Of a stretch of DNA of 64,000 bases, positions 15,795 through 23,796 are shown one piece after another. Under the pieces are notes generated by a model. It made no database searches. It saw only the letters and a list, made by a program, of their open reading frames with translations, and was not told the DNA's origin. Position 1 is the first letter of the stretch. Each line of letters begins with the position of its first letter. This stretch comes from Halodurantibacterium flavum. Its GTDB lineage: Bacteria > Pseudomonadota > Alphaproteobacteria > Rhodobacterales > Rhodobacteraceae. The stretch spans positions 372,001 through 436,000 of the forward strand of contig NZ_JBHUGH010000009.1 in assembly GCF_042681825.1 (NCBI RefSeq), given 5' to 3'. Both the position numbers and the translations under genes were made by a program.

Positions 15795-16168
15795 TGACGC
15801 TGTTGCGGCGCATTCTGCGGTGCGGATCCGGGGCGGCCGGGGTGGAATTCGCGCTGGTCTGCGTCCCGCTGGTGGCGCTGATCGTGGGGATCGTGGAACT
15901 TGGCCGCGCGCTCAACCTGCGCAACGAGCTTGCCTATGCGGCCGATCAAGGGGTGCGCATCCTGCTGATGCAGCAAGGCAGCAGCGCCGCCGAAGAGGCC
16001 GTGCGCCAGGGGTTCAGTTTCGGCGGCAGCGAGGATCTTCAGGTCTCGGTGGTGACCGCCAGCGGCAGCCAGACGCTCGTGGTCAGCTATCCGCTGGACC
16101 TGATCGTGCCGGGTCTGAACAAGACGCCGATTTCGCTGCGCATCGAACGCAAGCTGACGGCACCATGA
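15791..16168 (+). CDS. TadE-like pseudopilin 2
   Basis: 125 aa. A second TadE-type leader (GSGAAGVEFALVCVPLVALI, residues 12-31) with the conserved Glu and one membrane helix is followed by a short periplasmic domain. Its start overlaps the preceding stop (ATGA, 15791-15794). It is the last gene of the plus-strand tadV-cpaB-cpaE-tadE group and is convergent with the secretin N-domain gene. It could also be called TadF-like, since TadE and TadF are not separable at this length. Confidence 0.82.
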   Translation: MMTLLRRILRCGSGAAGVEFALVCVPLVALIVGIVELGRALNLRNELAYAADQGVRILLMQQGSSAAEEAVRQGFSFGGSEDLQVSVVTASGSQTLVVSYPLDLIVPGLNKTPISLRIERKLTAP

Positions 16169-16189
16169 CCCAGGGTTAAGACCCCAGGT

Positions 16190-16636
16190 TCAGCGGGGCG
16201 GCGCGGCGCCGATCTGCTGGCCCGTTCCGATCTGGCCCGCGACGGTACTGGCAAAGCCCGCCTCATCCCCCACCGAGAAAACCGGCGTGCAGCGCGCACC
16301 ACAGGCATAGGTTTCGCGGCTGCGGCCCCGGTGCACGGTGGTCAGGCCCGCCCCGCCCCCGCTGACCCGTACCATCCGTTCCGACAGCACCTCCCCCTCG
16401 GGCGACAGCAGGATGAGGTTCGTGACCCCCGGCGCCCGCCCCGTCAGGATCAGCGTCTGGTCGTCAAGGATCGTGGCGTCCAGCAATCCGGCATTGCCGA
16501 TGACAATGGTTCCCAGCGGGTCCTCGACCCGCATGACCTGCGCCATGTCGAGACCGACCTCCATTCCCCGCCCGGCCCCCTGCGCGAGGGCTGGTATCGC
16601 AACGACGCAGAACAAGGCGGCAAGGGCGTGTTTCAT
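16190..16636 (-). CDS. stand-alone secretin N-domain protein of the tad locus
   Basis: 148 aa. A signal peptide (MKHALAALFCVVAIPALAQG) is followed by a pilus-assembly N-terminal domain (about 28-100) like the one at the start of the secretin in this locus. Compare DPLGTIVIGNAGLLDATILD here with VVVGNPVVADAVPL in the secretin. There is no secretin pore domain. The C-terminal 45 residues contain a close Cys pair (YACGARCTP). Such proteins occur beside some tad loci and may seal, template or regulate the secretin ring. It is divergent from the Flp pilin. Confidence 0.8.
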   Translation of the reverse strand: MKHALAALFCVVAIPALAQGAGRGMEVGLDMAQVMRVEDPLGTIVIGNAGLLDATILDDQTLILTGRAPGVTNLILLSPEGEVLSERMVRVSGGGAGLTTVHRGRSRETYACGARCTPVFSVGDEAGFASTVAGQIGTGQQIGAAPPR

Positions 16637-16697
16637 GGCAATCTCCGGTATTCGGGGCAGTATAACACGGCGCGGGCCACGATCTCTTTATCTACAT

Positions 16698-16741
16698 GGT
16701 CTAGTCCATGGTGACGGGACCCATGCCAAACGGACTAGGCC
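16698..16741. promoter_or_regulatory. CTAG-centred motif, copies 2 and 3, upstream of the Flp pilin
   Basis: GGTCTAGTCCAT (16698-16709) is the exact reverse complement of the 12-mer at 12751. GGACTAGGCC (16732-16741) is a close third copy, with CTAG cores 34 bp apart. Copy 2 is itself nearly palindromic (CATGG-TCTAGT-CCATG). The site lies between the divergent N-domain gene and the pilin. Within 16637-16876 there is also a GGTTAACC palindrome (16764-16771). Confidence 0.5.
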
Positions 16742-16876
16742 GCGCGGGAAGATGTGAAAAACTGGTTAACCCATTTGGGCGAATTGTGAAAATCAAGACT
16801 CAGGCGCATCGTTTGTTCCAGAAGCCGCAGGAACAAGGCGGCAGATCTTCTCCAGCCAGCACAAGGAAGCCAGACC

Positions 16877-17038
16877 ATGAAACTCCTCTCCCGCTTTGCA
16901 AAAGACGAATCCGGCGCAACCGCGATCGAGTATGGCCTTATCGCGGCGCTTCTCTCGGTCGCGATCATTGCCGGTCTTCAGACGATCAATCTGGGCGAAG
17001 TGTTCACCGGAATCGGTACGGCTATCTCAGAGCGCTAA
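16877..17038 (+). CDS. flp: Flp/PilA-type major pilin
   Basis: 53 aa, too short to stand out by length. The sequence has the class IVb Flp layout: MKLLSRFAKDESGATAIEYG, then a hydrophobic helix (LIAALLSVAIIAGL). Cleavage after the Gly of ESG leaves a mature start ATAIEYG with the conserved Glu5 and Tyr6. AAGGAAG lies about eight bases upstream of the ATG. It is the structural subunit of the pilus built by the surrounding genes, and it is followed by a hairpin and then cpaF. Confidence 0.93.
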   Translation: MKLLSRFAKDESGATAIEYGLIAALLSVAIIAGLQTINLGEVFTGIGTAISER

Positions 17039-17055
17039 CCGCGAAGATCGCGCGC

Positions 17056-17081
17056 CTCACGGGGCCATCGTGCCCCGTGAG
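17056..17081 (+). terminator. strong hairpin between the flp pilin and cpaF
   Basis: A perfect 10-bp stem (17056-17065 with 17072-17081), loop CATCGT, and no following U-run. It probably stabilises or partly terminates the abundant pilin message, so that pilin is made in excess over the machine genes downstream. Confidence 0.6.
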
Positions 17082-17107
17082 TCCTCTAACAGTTTGCGGA
17101 GCGCGCC

Positions 17108-18505
17108 ATGTTCGGCAAGAAGATCGCCGCCGGCCAAGCAGAACCCGTCAGGGCACCGGCGCAAGCCTCGGCGGGCACGCACGCAACAATCCCGCGCCCG
17201 GCCGAGCCGTCGGAACGCCCCGAGAGTTTCTACACCCTCAAATCCCAGCTTTTCGGCGCATTGGTCGATGTGATCGACGTCGCGAACCTCGCGCAGATGG
17301 AGCCGGACAAGGTGCGCGAGGAACTGCGCGACGTGTTGTCCGAGATCATCAGCAGCCGCAAGATTCAGGTCTCGGTCGCCGAACAGGAAGAGCTTTTCGT
17401 CGAGATCTGCAACGACATCATGGGCTACGGCCCGCTGGAACCCCTGCTGGCCCGCGACGATATCGCCGATATCATGGTCAATGGCAGCAGCCGCATCTTC
17501 ATCGAGGTCAACGGCCGGATACAGGAAACCGATATCCGGTTCCGCGACAACACGCAGCTTCTGAATGTCTGCCAGCGCATCGTGAGCCAGGTCGGGCGCC
17601 GCGTCGATGAATCCAGCCCGATCTGCGACGCCCGCCTGCCCGACGGATCGCGCGTCAACGTCATCGCACCGCCGCTTGCCATTGATGGCCCCAGCCTGAC
17701 CATCCGCAAGTTCAAGAAGGACAAGCTGACGCTAGACCAGCTTGTGGGGTTCGGGGCGATCACCCCCGAGGGGGCGGAGATCCTCAAGATCATCGGGCGC
17801 GTGCGCTGCAACGTCATCATCTCGGGCGGGACGGGCTCGGGCAAGACCACGCTTCTCAACACGCTCACCCGCTATATCGACGATGGCGAGCGGATCATCA
17901 CCTGCGAGGATTCGGCCGAACTGCAGCTGCAGCAGCGCCACGTCGTGCGGCTGGAGACGCGGCCCGCGAACCTCGAGGGCGAGGGTGAGATCACCATGCG
18001 CGAACTGGTCAAGAACTGCCTGCGGATGCGGCCCGAACGCATCATCGTGGGCGAGGTGCGCGGGCCCGAGGTTTTCGACCTTCTGCAGGCGATGAACACC
18101 GGCCATGACGGGTCGATGGGCACGATCCACTCGAACTCGCCGCGCGAATGTCTGAAACGGATCGAGTCGATGATCGCCATGGGGGGCTTCACCCTTCCCG
18201 CCCGGACGGTGCGAGAGCTTATCGTCGGTTCGGTCGATGTCATCATCCAGGCCGCGCGGCTGCGCGACGGTTCGCGCCGCATCACCCATATCACCGAGGT
18301 CCTGGGCATGGAGGAGGACGTGATCACCACGCAGGATCTCTTTGTCTACGACATCCTGGGCGAGGACGCGGACGGGCGCATCATCGGGCGGCACCGGTCC
18401 ACCGGCATCGGCCGCCCCGGCTTCTGGCAGCGGGCCGCCTATTACGGCGAAGATCGCAGGCTGGCCGAGGCATTGGCGGCCTCCGAAGCGCCGTCCCCGG
18501 ACTGA
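17108..18505 (+). CDS. cpaF: Flp pilus secretion ATPase CpaF/TadA
   Basis: 465 aa, normal for the family. An N-terminal domain with YGPLEPLLARDDIADIMVNG is followed by a RecA-like domain. The Walker A is GGTGSGKTT (about 240-248), then the Asp box (GERIITCEDSAELQ), Walker B (RIIVGEVRG, about 310) and the His box (MNTGHDGSMGTIHSN). It powers pilus extension from the cytoplasmic face and may also power retraction. It heads the cpaF-tadB-tadC-tadG group that follows the pilin. Confidence 0.95.
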   Translation: MFGKKIAAGQAEPVRAPAQASAGTHATIPRPAEPSERPESFYTLKSQLFGALVDVIDVANLAQMEPDKVREELRDVLSEIISSRKIQVSVAEQEELFVEICNDIMGYGPLEPLLARDDIADIMVNGSSRIFIEVNGRIQETDIRFRDNTQLLNVCQRIVSQVGRRVDESSPICDARLPDGSRVNVIAPPLAIDGPSLTIRKFKKDKLTLDQLVGFGAITPEGAEILKIIGRVRCNVIISGGTGSGKTTLLNTLTRYIDDGERIITCEDSAELQLQQRHVVRLETRPANLEGEGEITMRELVKNCLRMRPERIIVGEVRGPEVFDLLQAMNTGHDGSMGTIHSNSPRECLKRIESMIAMGGFTLPARTVRELIVGSVDVIIQAARLRDGSRRITHITEVLGMEEDVITTQDLFVYDILGEDADGRIIGRHRSTGIGRPGFWQRAAYYGEDRRLAEALAASEAPSPD

Positions 18506-18506
18506 G

Positions 18507-19505
18507 ATGTCGGCGGTCCTTCTGCCCCTTCTGACCGCCCTGGCCGCCGCACTGGCGGGCGGCTTCGCGATGACGGCGATCCTTTATCCGCGGCTGCGGC
18601 AGGCACACGCGCTGCGGCGGCGGGTCGATCGTATCGCTGCATCGGGTGCCGAGATCGCGGCCAGCCCACAGGATGAGGACGCCCGCCGCCGCCAGCTGGC
18701 GGTCGAGAAATCCTTGCGGCAGCTTGAGGAAAAACGCAGCGATCACGCGCGGCAGAACGGCCGCCTGACGCTGGGCCAGCGGTTGCAGCAGGCAGATCTG
18801 GACTGGACACGGCAGACCTACCTGATCGTGTCGCTGGGGGCGGGGGTCGTTTCCGCGCTTCTGCTCTATCTTTCGGGCCTGCCGGGCGTGGTGGCGCTGC
18901 CGGGCGGTATGCTGGGCGGCTGGCGCCTGCCCGTCATCTATGTGAACCGCCGCCGCAACAGCCGTTTCCGTAAGTTCACCGCAGGCTTTCCCGGGGCGAT
19001 CGACGTGATCGTGCGCGGCATCCGCGCGGGGCTGCCGCTTGCGGATTGCATGAAGATCATCGCCGCCGAAGCCCCCGAACCGATCCGGTCCGAGTTCCGG
19101 ACCGTGGTCGAGGAGCAGATGCTGGGAATGCCGATGCCCGACGCCGTTCAGCGCCTGGCCGACCGGCTGCCGCTGACCGAAGCGCGGTTCTTCGCCATCG
19201 TCATCACCATCCAGTACCGCACCGGCGGCAGCCTGTCCGAGGCCTTGGGCAATCTGGCGCGCGTCCTGCGGGAAAGGCGCAAGATGCAGGAGAAGATCAA
19301 GGCGATGAGCGCCGAGGCGAAGGCATCGGGCGGGATCATCGGGGCACTGCCGGTCGTCGTGGCCTTTGTCGTGTGGCTGACCAGCCCGGATTACATCTCG
19401 CTCCTGGCGACGACCTTCACCGGGAACGCGGTTCTGGTGGCGAGCGGGCTCTGGATGCTCATGGGGGTGCTCGTGATGCGCAAGATGATCAACTTCGACT
19501 TCTGA
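18507..19505 (+). CDS. tadB: Flp pilus inner-membrane platform protein TadB
   Basis: 332 aa. A hydrophobic N-terminal segment, a charged region (about 30-95), a membrane segment pair (about 105-145), then a T2SSF domain (about 160-290). The latter has FPGAIDVIVRGIRAGLPLAD and the FFAIVITIQYRTGGSLSEAL signature. A final membrane segment ends near the C-terminus. The ATG at 18507 comes one base after the cpaF stop. With TadC it forms the platform on which CpaF acts. Confidence 0.93.
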   Translation: MSAVLLPLLTALAAALAGGFAMTAILYPRLRQAHALRRRVDRIAASGAEIAASPQDEDARRRQLAVEKSLRQLEEKRSDHARQNGRLTLGQRLQQADLDWTRQTYLIVSLGAGVVSALLLYLSGLPGVVALPGGMLGGWRLPVIYVNRRRNSRFRKFTAGFPGAIDVIVRGIRAGLPLADCMKIIAAEAPEPIRSEFRTVVEEQMLGMPMPDAVQRLADRLPLTEARFFAIVITIQYRTGGSLSEALGNLARVLRERRKMQEKIKAMSAEAKASGGIIGALPVVVAFVVWLTSPDYISLLATTFTGNAVLVASGLWMLMGVLVMRKMINFDF

Positions 19506-19514
19506 GGATGTGCG

Positions 19515-20450
19515 ATGGAAATGCTGCCGCTACAGTCGATCCTTGCAGGCCTCGCGGTGGCGGCGCTGGTGCTGGCCGTCTTCTGGCCCCAGCTTGCCGG
19601 CAGCCGGCTTGAGGCACGCATCCGCGCCATCGAGGGGCGGGCCGCCCCGGTCCGGCCCGCACGGAAGGCGCGCAAGGAAATCTCGCTCAAGTCCGAGCCG
19701 CGGCGGCTCTTCAAGCTGATCGTCGACCGCTTCAACCTGACGCGGCAGGCCGAGAGCAGCGATCTTGTGCAAAAACTGCGCATGGCGGGCTATCGCGGGC
19801 AGGGCCCGGTCCTGACCTTCGTCGCGGCGCGGCTGCTGTCGCCCCCGGTTCTGTTCCTGCTGGCGGCGATCTATCTCTTTGCCGTGGCCCCGTTCGACCT
19901 GCCCCCGATCCTGCGGCTGGCGATGGCCGGGGGCTTCGGGGCCCTGGGCTATTACGCGCCCGACATCTTTCTGCGCAACCGGATCAGCAAGCGTCAGACC
20001 ACGATCCGGCGCGGCTGGCCCGAGGCGCTGGATCTGATGCTCATCTGTGTCGAAAGCGGGATGAGCATCGAGGGCGCCTTTCGCAAGGTGGCGCAGGAAA
20101 TCGGCGCCCAGTCGCCCGAACTGGCCGAGGAACTCGCCCTGACCAATGCCGAGCTTGCCTATCTGGAGAACCGGCGCCAGGCCTATGAGAACCTCGGCAC
20201 CCGGACGGGACTGGAGGGGGTAAAGGCCACCATGACCAGCCTGATCCAGGCCGAGAAATACGGCACCTCCATCGGTCAGTCGCTGCGGGTCCTGGCGCAG
20301 GAAAACCGCGACATGCGGATGAACGAGGCCGAAAAGCGCGCCGCCGCCCTGCCGCCCAAGCTCACCGTGCCGATGATCCTGTTCTTCCTGCCCGTCCTTT
20401 TCGCAGTCATCATCACCCCGGCGATCATCCAGGTCGCCAAGCTGCCATGA
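19515..20450 (+). CDS. tadC: Flp pilus inner-membrane platform protein TadC
   Basis: 311 aa, a TadB paralogue with a T2SSF domain at about 165-290 (WPEALDLMLICVESGMSIEG and YGTSIGQSLRVLAQENRDMR). It has membrane helices at about 5-25, 95-135 and near the C-terminus (FLPVLFAVIITPAII). It starts 9 bp after tadB and its stop overlaps the tadG start (ATGA, 20447-20450). It pairs with TadB in the inner membrane. Confidence 0.93.
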   Translation: MEMLPLQSILAGLAVAALVLAVFWPQLAGSRLEARIRAIEGRAAPVRPARKARKEISLKSEPRRLFKLIVDRFNLTRQAESSDLVQKLRMAGYRGQGPVLTFVAARLLSPPVLFLLAAIYLFAVAPFDLPPILRLAMAGGFGALGYYAPDIFLRNRISKRQTTIRRGWPEALDLMLICVESGMSIEGAFRKVAQEIGAQSPELAEELALTNAELAYLENRRQAYENLGTRTGLEGVKATMTSLIQAEKYGTSIGQSLRVLAQENRDMRMNEAEKRAAALPPKLTVPMILFFLPVLFAVIITPAIIQVAKLP

Positions 20451-21640
20451 CCGCCGTGTCCACAGCCCGGCGGTTTGGCCGACATGAAGGCGGGGCGGTT
20501 GCGATCATCGCCGCGATCCTCTTTCCGCTGATCCTCGCGGCGCTGGGTCTGGGGATGGAAACGGGCCTCTGGTACATGAGCCAGCGCAAGCTGCAACACC
20601 TTGCCGATGTTGCGGCCCATGCCGGGGCCGTCGAGCGACGCAAGGGGCCGGACGCCACGGCGATCCGTGCGGTAGCGACGGCGACGGCCGTCGCAGGCGG
20701 TCATTCCGGTGCGGGCACCACCACCACCGTGACGCCATCGGCCCGCGGGGACAGCCTGTCGGTCGAGGTCGAGCTGGAACGGGTCATGCCCCGCCTCTTT
20801 TCAGGGTTCTTTGTGGACGGCGCCATGGTCGTGCGCGCACGGGCGCTGGCGCGGGTGCAGGGCGACGGGGCCAGCGCCTGCGTCCTCGCCCTGTCACCCG
20901 ATGCGAGCCGGGCCGTCAACGTGGCCGGCAGCGCGCAGGTCAATCTGGAAGGGTGCGACCTGATGGTCGCCTCGAACGCCACGAACTCGCTGAGCTTCGG
21001 CGCGCAGATCACCATCCGCGAGGGCTGCGCCTATACCCGGGGCGGGGTCGAGGGCGCGCAGAACCTCCGGCTTCTCGACACCGGCTGCACGACCGTCCGC
21101 CAGATCGTGAACATGCCGTCCGACCCCTACCAGGGCCTGCAATACCCGACCCAGGCCCATTGTGGCGGGCAATGGAACGGCCTGACCGTGCGCTGTTTCG
21201 GCGATCTCGTGCTGGAGGAAAGCAATCTCCATTCCAACAGCATCTACCTGATCACCGGACGGCTGAGCACGCGGTCGAACAGCGAGCTCAGTGCCTCCAA
21301 CGTGTCCTTCGTGCTGAACGGATCGGGCTATATCAGCATTCAGGGCAATGCGAACATGCAGTTCACCGCGCCCACCGGCGGGCCGCTGGCCGGTATCCTC
21401 TTTTCCGGCGCGCAGCCCGCGAGCAGCACGAACGACCTGCGCGGGACGCCGGGCACGGTCTTTGGCGGCACGATCTACTTTCCGCAATCCGCCGTCAGCT
21501 ATTCCGGCAACTCGGCCGCCAATTGCACCTCGATCGTGGCGCACCGGATCACCTTTACCGGCAATTCCGCGATGAACTGCCGGGGGAACCCGTCGCAGCA
21601 ACGCGACTACACCTCAAGCAACGTCGCGCTGGTGGAATGA
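20447..21640 (+). CDS. tadG: TadG-like pilus protein
   Basis: 397 aa. The N-terminal GGAVAIIAAILFPLILAALG helix with the adjoining TGLWYMSQRKLQHLADVAAH segment is the TadG/DUF2134 signature. The remaining 300 residues form a large exported domain rich in Gly, Ser, Asn and Thr with several cysteines. It contains the repetitive, beta-helix-like stretch VSFVLNGSGYISIQGNANMQ. TadG proteins sit in the envelope or at the pilus base. The usual C-terminal von Willebrand domain is not evident here, so the adhesive part may differ. Confidence 0.85.
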   Translation: MTAVSTARRFGRHEGGAVAIIAAILFPLILAALGLGMETGLWYMSQRKLQHLADVAAHAGAVERRKGPDATAIRAVATATAVAGGHSGAGTTTTVTPSARGDSLSVEVELERVMPRLFSGFFVDGAMVVRARALARVQGDGASACVLALSPDASRAVNVAGSAQVNLEGCDLMVASNATNSLSFGAQITIREGCAYTRGGVEGAQNLRLLDTGCTTVRQIVNMPSDPYQGLQYPTQAHCGGQWNGLTVRCFGDLVLEESNLHSNSIYLITGRLSTRSNSELSASNVSFVLNGSGYISIQGNANMQFTAPTGGPLAGILFSGAQPASSTNDLRGTPGTVFGGTIYFPQSAVSYSGNSAANCTSIVAHRITFTGNSAMNCRGNPSQQRDYTSSNVALVE

Positions 21641-21658
21641 AGCGCCGCGCAAGGCGAC

Positions 21659-21684
21659 GGCCCGACCCCCGCAGGGATCGGGCC
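21659..21684. terminator. hairpin between tadG and the protease gene
   Basis: GGCCCGA (21659-21665) pairs with TCGGGCC (21678-21684), with partial C/G pairing inside the loop. It lies between two convergent stops and could end both transcripts. There is no clear U-run. Confidence 0.4.
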
Positions 21685-21708
21685 ACCGGGGGCAGCGCCC
21701 GCGATCAA

Positions 21709-22893
21709 TCACGCGTCCTGCGCCGCCCGGTCGCCAAGGGTCACGGTGACTTCCGTCGGCTGGCCCGCGCGCAAGAGGCCCAGCGTCACCTCGGTGTCGG
21801 GCGCCTGACCTGCGATAACGCGGGTGAGGTCGCGCGGATTGCCGATCTCGGTTCCCGCGACCGAGGTCACGATGTCACCGCGCCGCAACCCGGCCTCGGC
21901 CGCGGGGCTGTTTTCCAGCACCCGGCCCAGCATCGCGCCCTGCCCCGGCTCAAGCCCCAGCGCAGCCGCGATATCCTCGGTCACGGGCGCGATCTCGACC
22001 CCCAGCCAGCCCCGGCTGACGCTGCCGCCAGCGCCCAGATCGGCGACGACCTGCGCCACCATGTCCGAGGGCGCGGCAAAGCCGATCCCGACCGAGCCGC
22101 CGGTGGGCGACAGGATCGCGGTGTTCACGCCCACGACCTCACCCGCCGCGTTGAAGAGCGGTCCGCCGGAATTGCCCCGGTTGATTGCCGCGTCCGTCTG
22201 GATAAAGGCGTCGAACGGCCCCGACCCGATATCCCGGCCCAGGGCGGAAACGATCCCGGTCGTGACCGTCGTGCCCAGCCCGAACGGGTTGCCGATCGCC
22301 ACGACCGGCTGGCCTACCCGCAGCGCCTCGGATGAACCGAAGCTGACCGTGGGCAGATCGGCCGCGTCGATCCGGAGCACGGCGAGATCCGTCGGCGCAT
22401 CCCGCCCGACCACTTCGGCGGTGAACTGGCGGCCGTCCTCCAGCGTCACCCGCACCTCGCTTGCATCGGCGACGACATGGGCGTTCGTCACGATCTGCCC
22501 GTCCGTGCCGATGATGAACCCGGTCCCGAGCCCGCGCATCTCACGCGGCTGGGGCTCTGGCATCTCGGGGAAGGCAAAGCCGAAGCGGCGCTGGAATTCC
22601 TCGAACGGGAACCCCTGGGGCATCTGCTGCCGTCCGGCGGTGGGCGTGACCTGCGCCGTGACCTCGATCGTCACGACGGCGGGCGAGACGCGCGCCACCA
22701 GATCGCTGAAATCGGCTTGGGTCAGCGCGCCCGAATTTGCCTCGGGCGCCGCCTCCGTCGTGGTCGCCGTCTGCGCATGGGCGGCGTTATAGGGTGGCAG
22801 CACCGCACCCCCTATCGCCGCCGCCAGCGCCGTGCTGAAAAGCAGCGCCGCCGTTCCACTGATCCTGCCTTTGCCACGTTGCTTGACATACAT
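21709..22893 (-). CDS. degP: periplasmic serine protease, DegP/HtrA family
   Basis: 394 aa. A long signal region with hydrophobic segment AALLFSTALAAAIGGAVLPP is followed by a trypsin-like domain. The catalytic triad is visible: His in TNAHVV (about 139), Asp in TDLAVLRID (about 168) and Ser in NRGNSGGPLFN (about 240). There is one PDZ domain (about 290-385), fewer than the two in E. coli DegP, so it is closer to the DegS/HhoB layout. It is divergent from an OmpR-type regulator across 231 bp with phased TTACAG sites, so envelope-stress control by that regulator is likely. Confidence 0.9.
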   Translation of the reverse strand: MYVKQRGKGRISGTAALLFSTALAAAIGGAVLPPYNAAHAQTATTTEAAPEANSGALTQADFSDLVARVSPAVVTIEVTAQVTPTAGRQQMPQGFPFEEFQRRFGFAFPEMPEPQPREMRGLGTGFIIGTDGQIVTNAHVVADASEVRVTLEDGRQFTAEVVGRDAPTDLAVLRIDAADLPTVSFGSSEALRVGQPVVAIGNPFGLGTTVTTGIVSALGRDIGSGPFDAFIQTDAAINRGNSGGPLFNAAGEVVGVNTAILSPTGGSVGIGFAAPSDMVAQVVADLGAGGSVSRGWLGVEIAPVTEDIAAALGLEPGQGAMLGRVLENSPAAEAGLRRGDIVTSVAGTEIGNPRDLTRVIAGQAPDTEVTLGLLRAGQPTEVTVTLGDRAAQDA

Positions 22894-22919
22894 TCGGTCA
22901 TTCCTTCTGACAGTCGGTC

Positions 22920-22938
22920 AGCTGGCCTCTTGCCAGCT
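22920..22938 (-). promoter_or_regulatory. small hairpin in the protease leader
   Basis: AGCTGGC (22920-22926) and GCCAGCT (22932-22938) flank a 5-nt loop in the predicted 5' leader of the protease gene. Confidence 0.35.
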
Positions 22939-22986
22939 CTGAAGGAAAAGATGCGATTGCCGCCTCGCGTCCGCTTGTCAGGCAGA

Positions 22987-23050
22987 TTACAGTTGCGCAA
23001 TCTTTGTCACAGGGATGCGAGGGACGCGCGCCCGGGTTACAGGGCTGTAA
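22987..23050. promoter_or_regulatory. helically phased TTACAG sites between degP and the response regulator
   Basis: TTACAG at 22987-22992, TCACAG at 23007-23012 and TTACAG at 23037-23042 start 20 and 30 bp apart, on the same helical face. The last is followed after GG by the inverted CTGTAA (23045-23050). This is the kind of array an OmpR-family regulator binds, and it could serve both divergent genes. Confidence 0.5.
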
Positions 23051-23124
23051 TCGCGCGGCCATTGTCAGGTAACGGTCCTGCCACCAGATGTCTTGCAGGA
23101 CGGGACGTCGAGGCGGACAAGGTC

Positions 23125-23796
23125 ATGCAGATACTTCTGGTCGAGGATGACGCGACCATCGCGGATTATGTGATCGACGGGCTGCGCCGCGAAGGCCATG
23201 GCGTCGATCACCTGTCGGACGGGCGGGACGCGCTCGCACAGGCCGCGCGGGGCGAATACGACGCGCTGGTGGTCGACAGGATGCTGCCGGGGCTGGACGG
23301 GTTGTCGCTGATCAAGGCGCTGCGGGCCGCGCGGGTCGTGACGCCGGCTATCTTTCTGACGGCGATGGGCGGCGTGGATGACCGGATCGAGGGGTTGCGG
23401 GCGGGCGGCGACGACTATCTGGTCAAGCCCTTCGCCCTGGGTGAGCTTTCGGCCCGGCTCGATGCGCTGGCCCGGCGCCCGGCGTTGCGGCAGGACGAAT
23501 CCGTGCTGCAGGCGGGCGATCTCACGATGGACCTGATCCGCCGCCGCGTCACCCGCGCCGGGCAGGAGATCGAGCTCTTGCCGCGTGAATTCGCCCTTCT
23601 GGAACATCTCCTGCGGCGCAAGGGGCGTGTCCAGACACGGACCATGCTGCTGGAAGGCGTCTGGGACCTGCATTTCGACCCCCAGACGAATGTGGTCGAA
23701 ACCCATATCAGCCGCTTGCGCGCCAAGGTCGACAAGCCCTTCGCGACCGAGCTGATCCGGACGGTGCGCGGGGCGGGCTATCGCATTGACGACTGA
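23125..23796 (+). CDS. OmpR/PhoB-family response regulator
   Basis: 223 aa. The receiver domain has the acidic pair in LLVEDDA, the phospho-acceptor Asp51 in VVDRMLPG, and Lys in DYLVKPF (about 101). A winged-helix output domain occupies about 125-220 (LLPREFALLEHLLRRKGRVQ, then VVETHISRLRAKVD). It overlaps the next gene, its kinase, by 11 bp. The closest functional classes are PhoP/QseB/CzcR-like regulators. Divergence from degP suggests it senses envelope stress. Confidence 0.9.
   Translation: MQILLVEDDATIADYVIDGLRREGHGVDHLSDGRDALAQAARGEYDALVVDRMLPGLDGLSLIKALRAARVVTPAIFLTAMGGVDDRIEGLRAGGDDYLVKPFALGELSARLDALARRPALRQDESVLQAGDLTMDLIRRRVTRAGQEIELLPREFALLEHLLRRKGRVQTRTMLLEGVWDLHFDPQTNVVETHISRLRAKVDKPFATELIRTVRGAGYRIDD

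Noticed and set aside
16764..16771. GGTTAACC as a CtrA site before the pilin gene
   Set aside because: Only a half-site resemblance (TTAACC then CAT), with no second TTAA at the 7-bp spacing of the CtrA consensus. Not strong enough to list as a feature.
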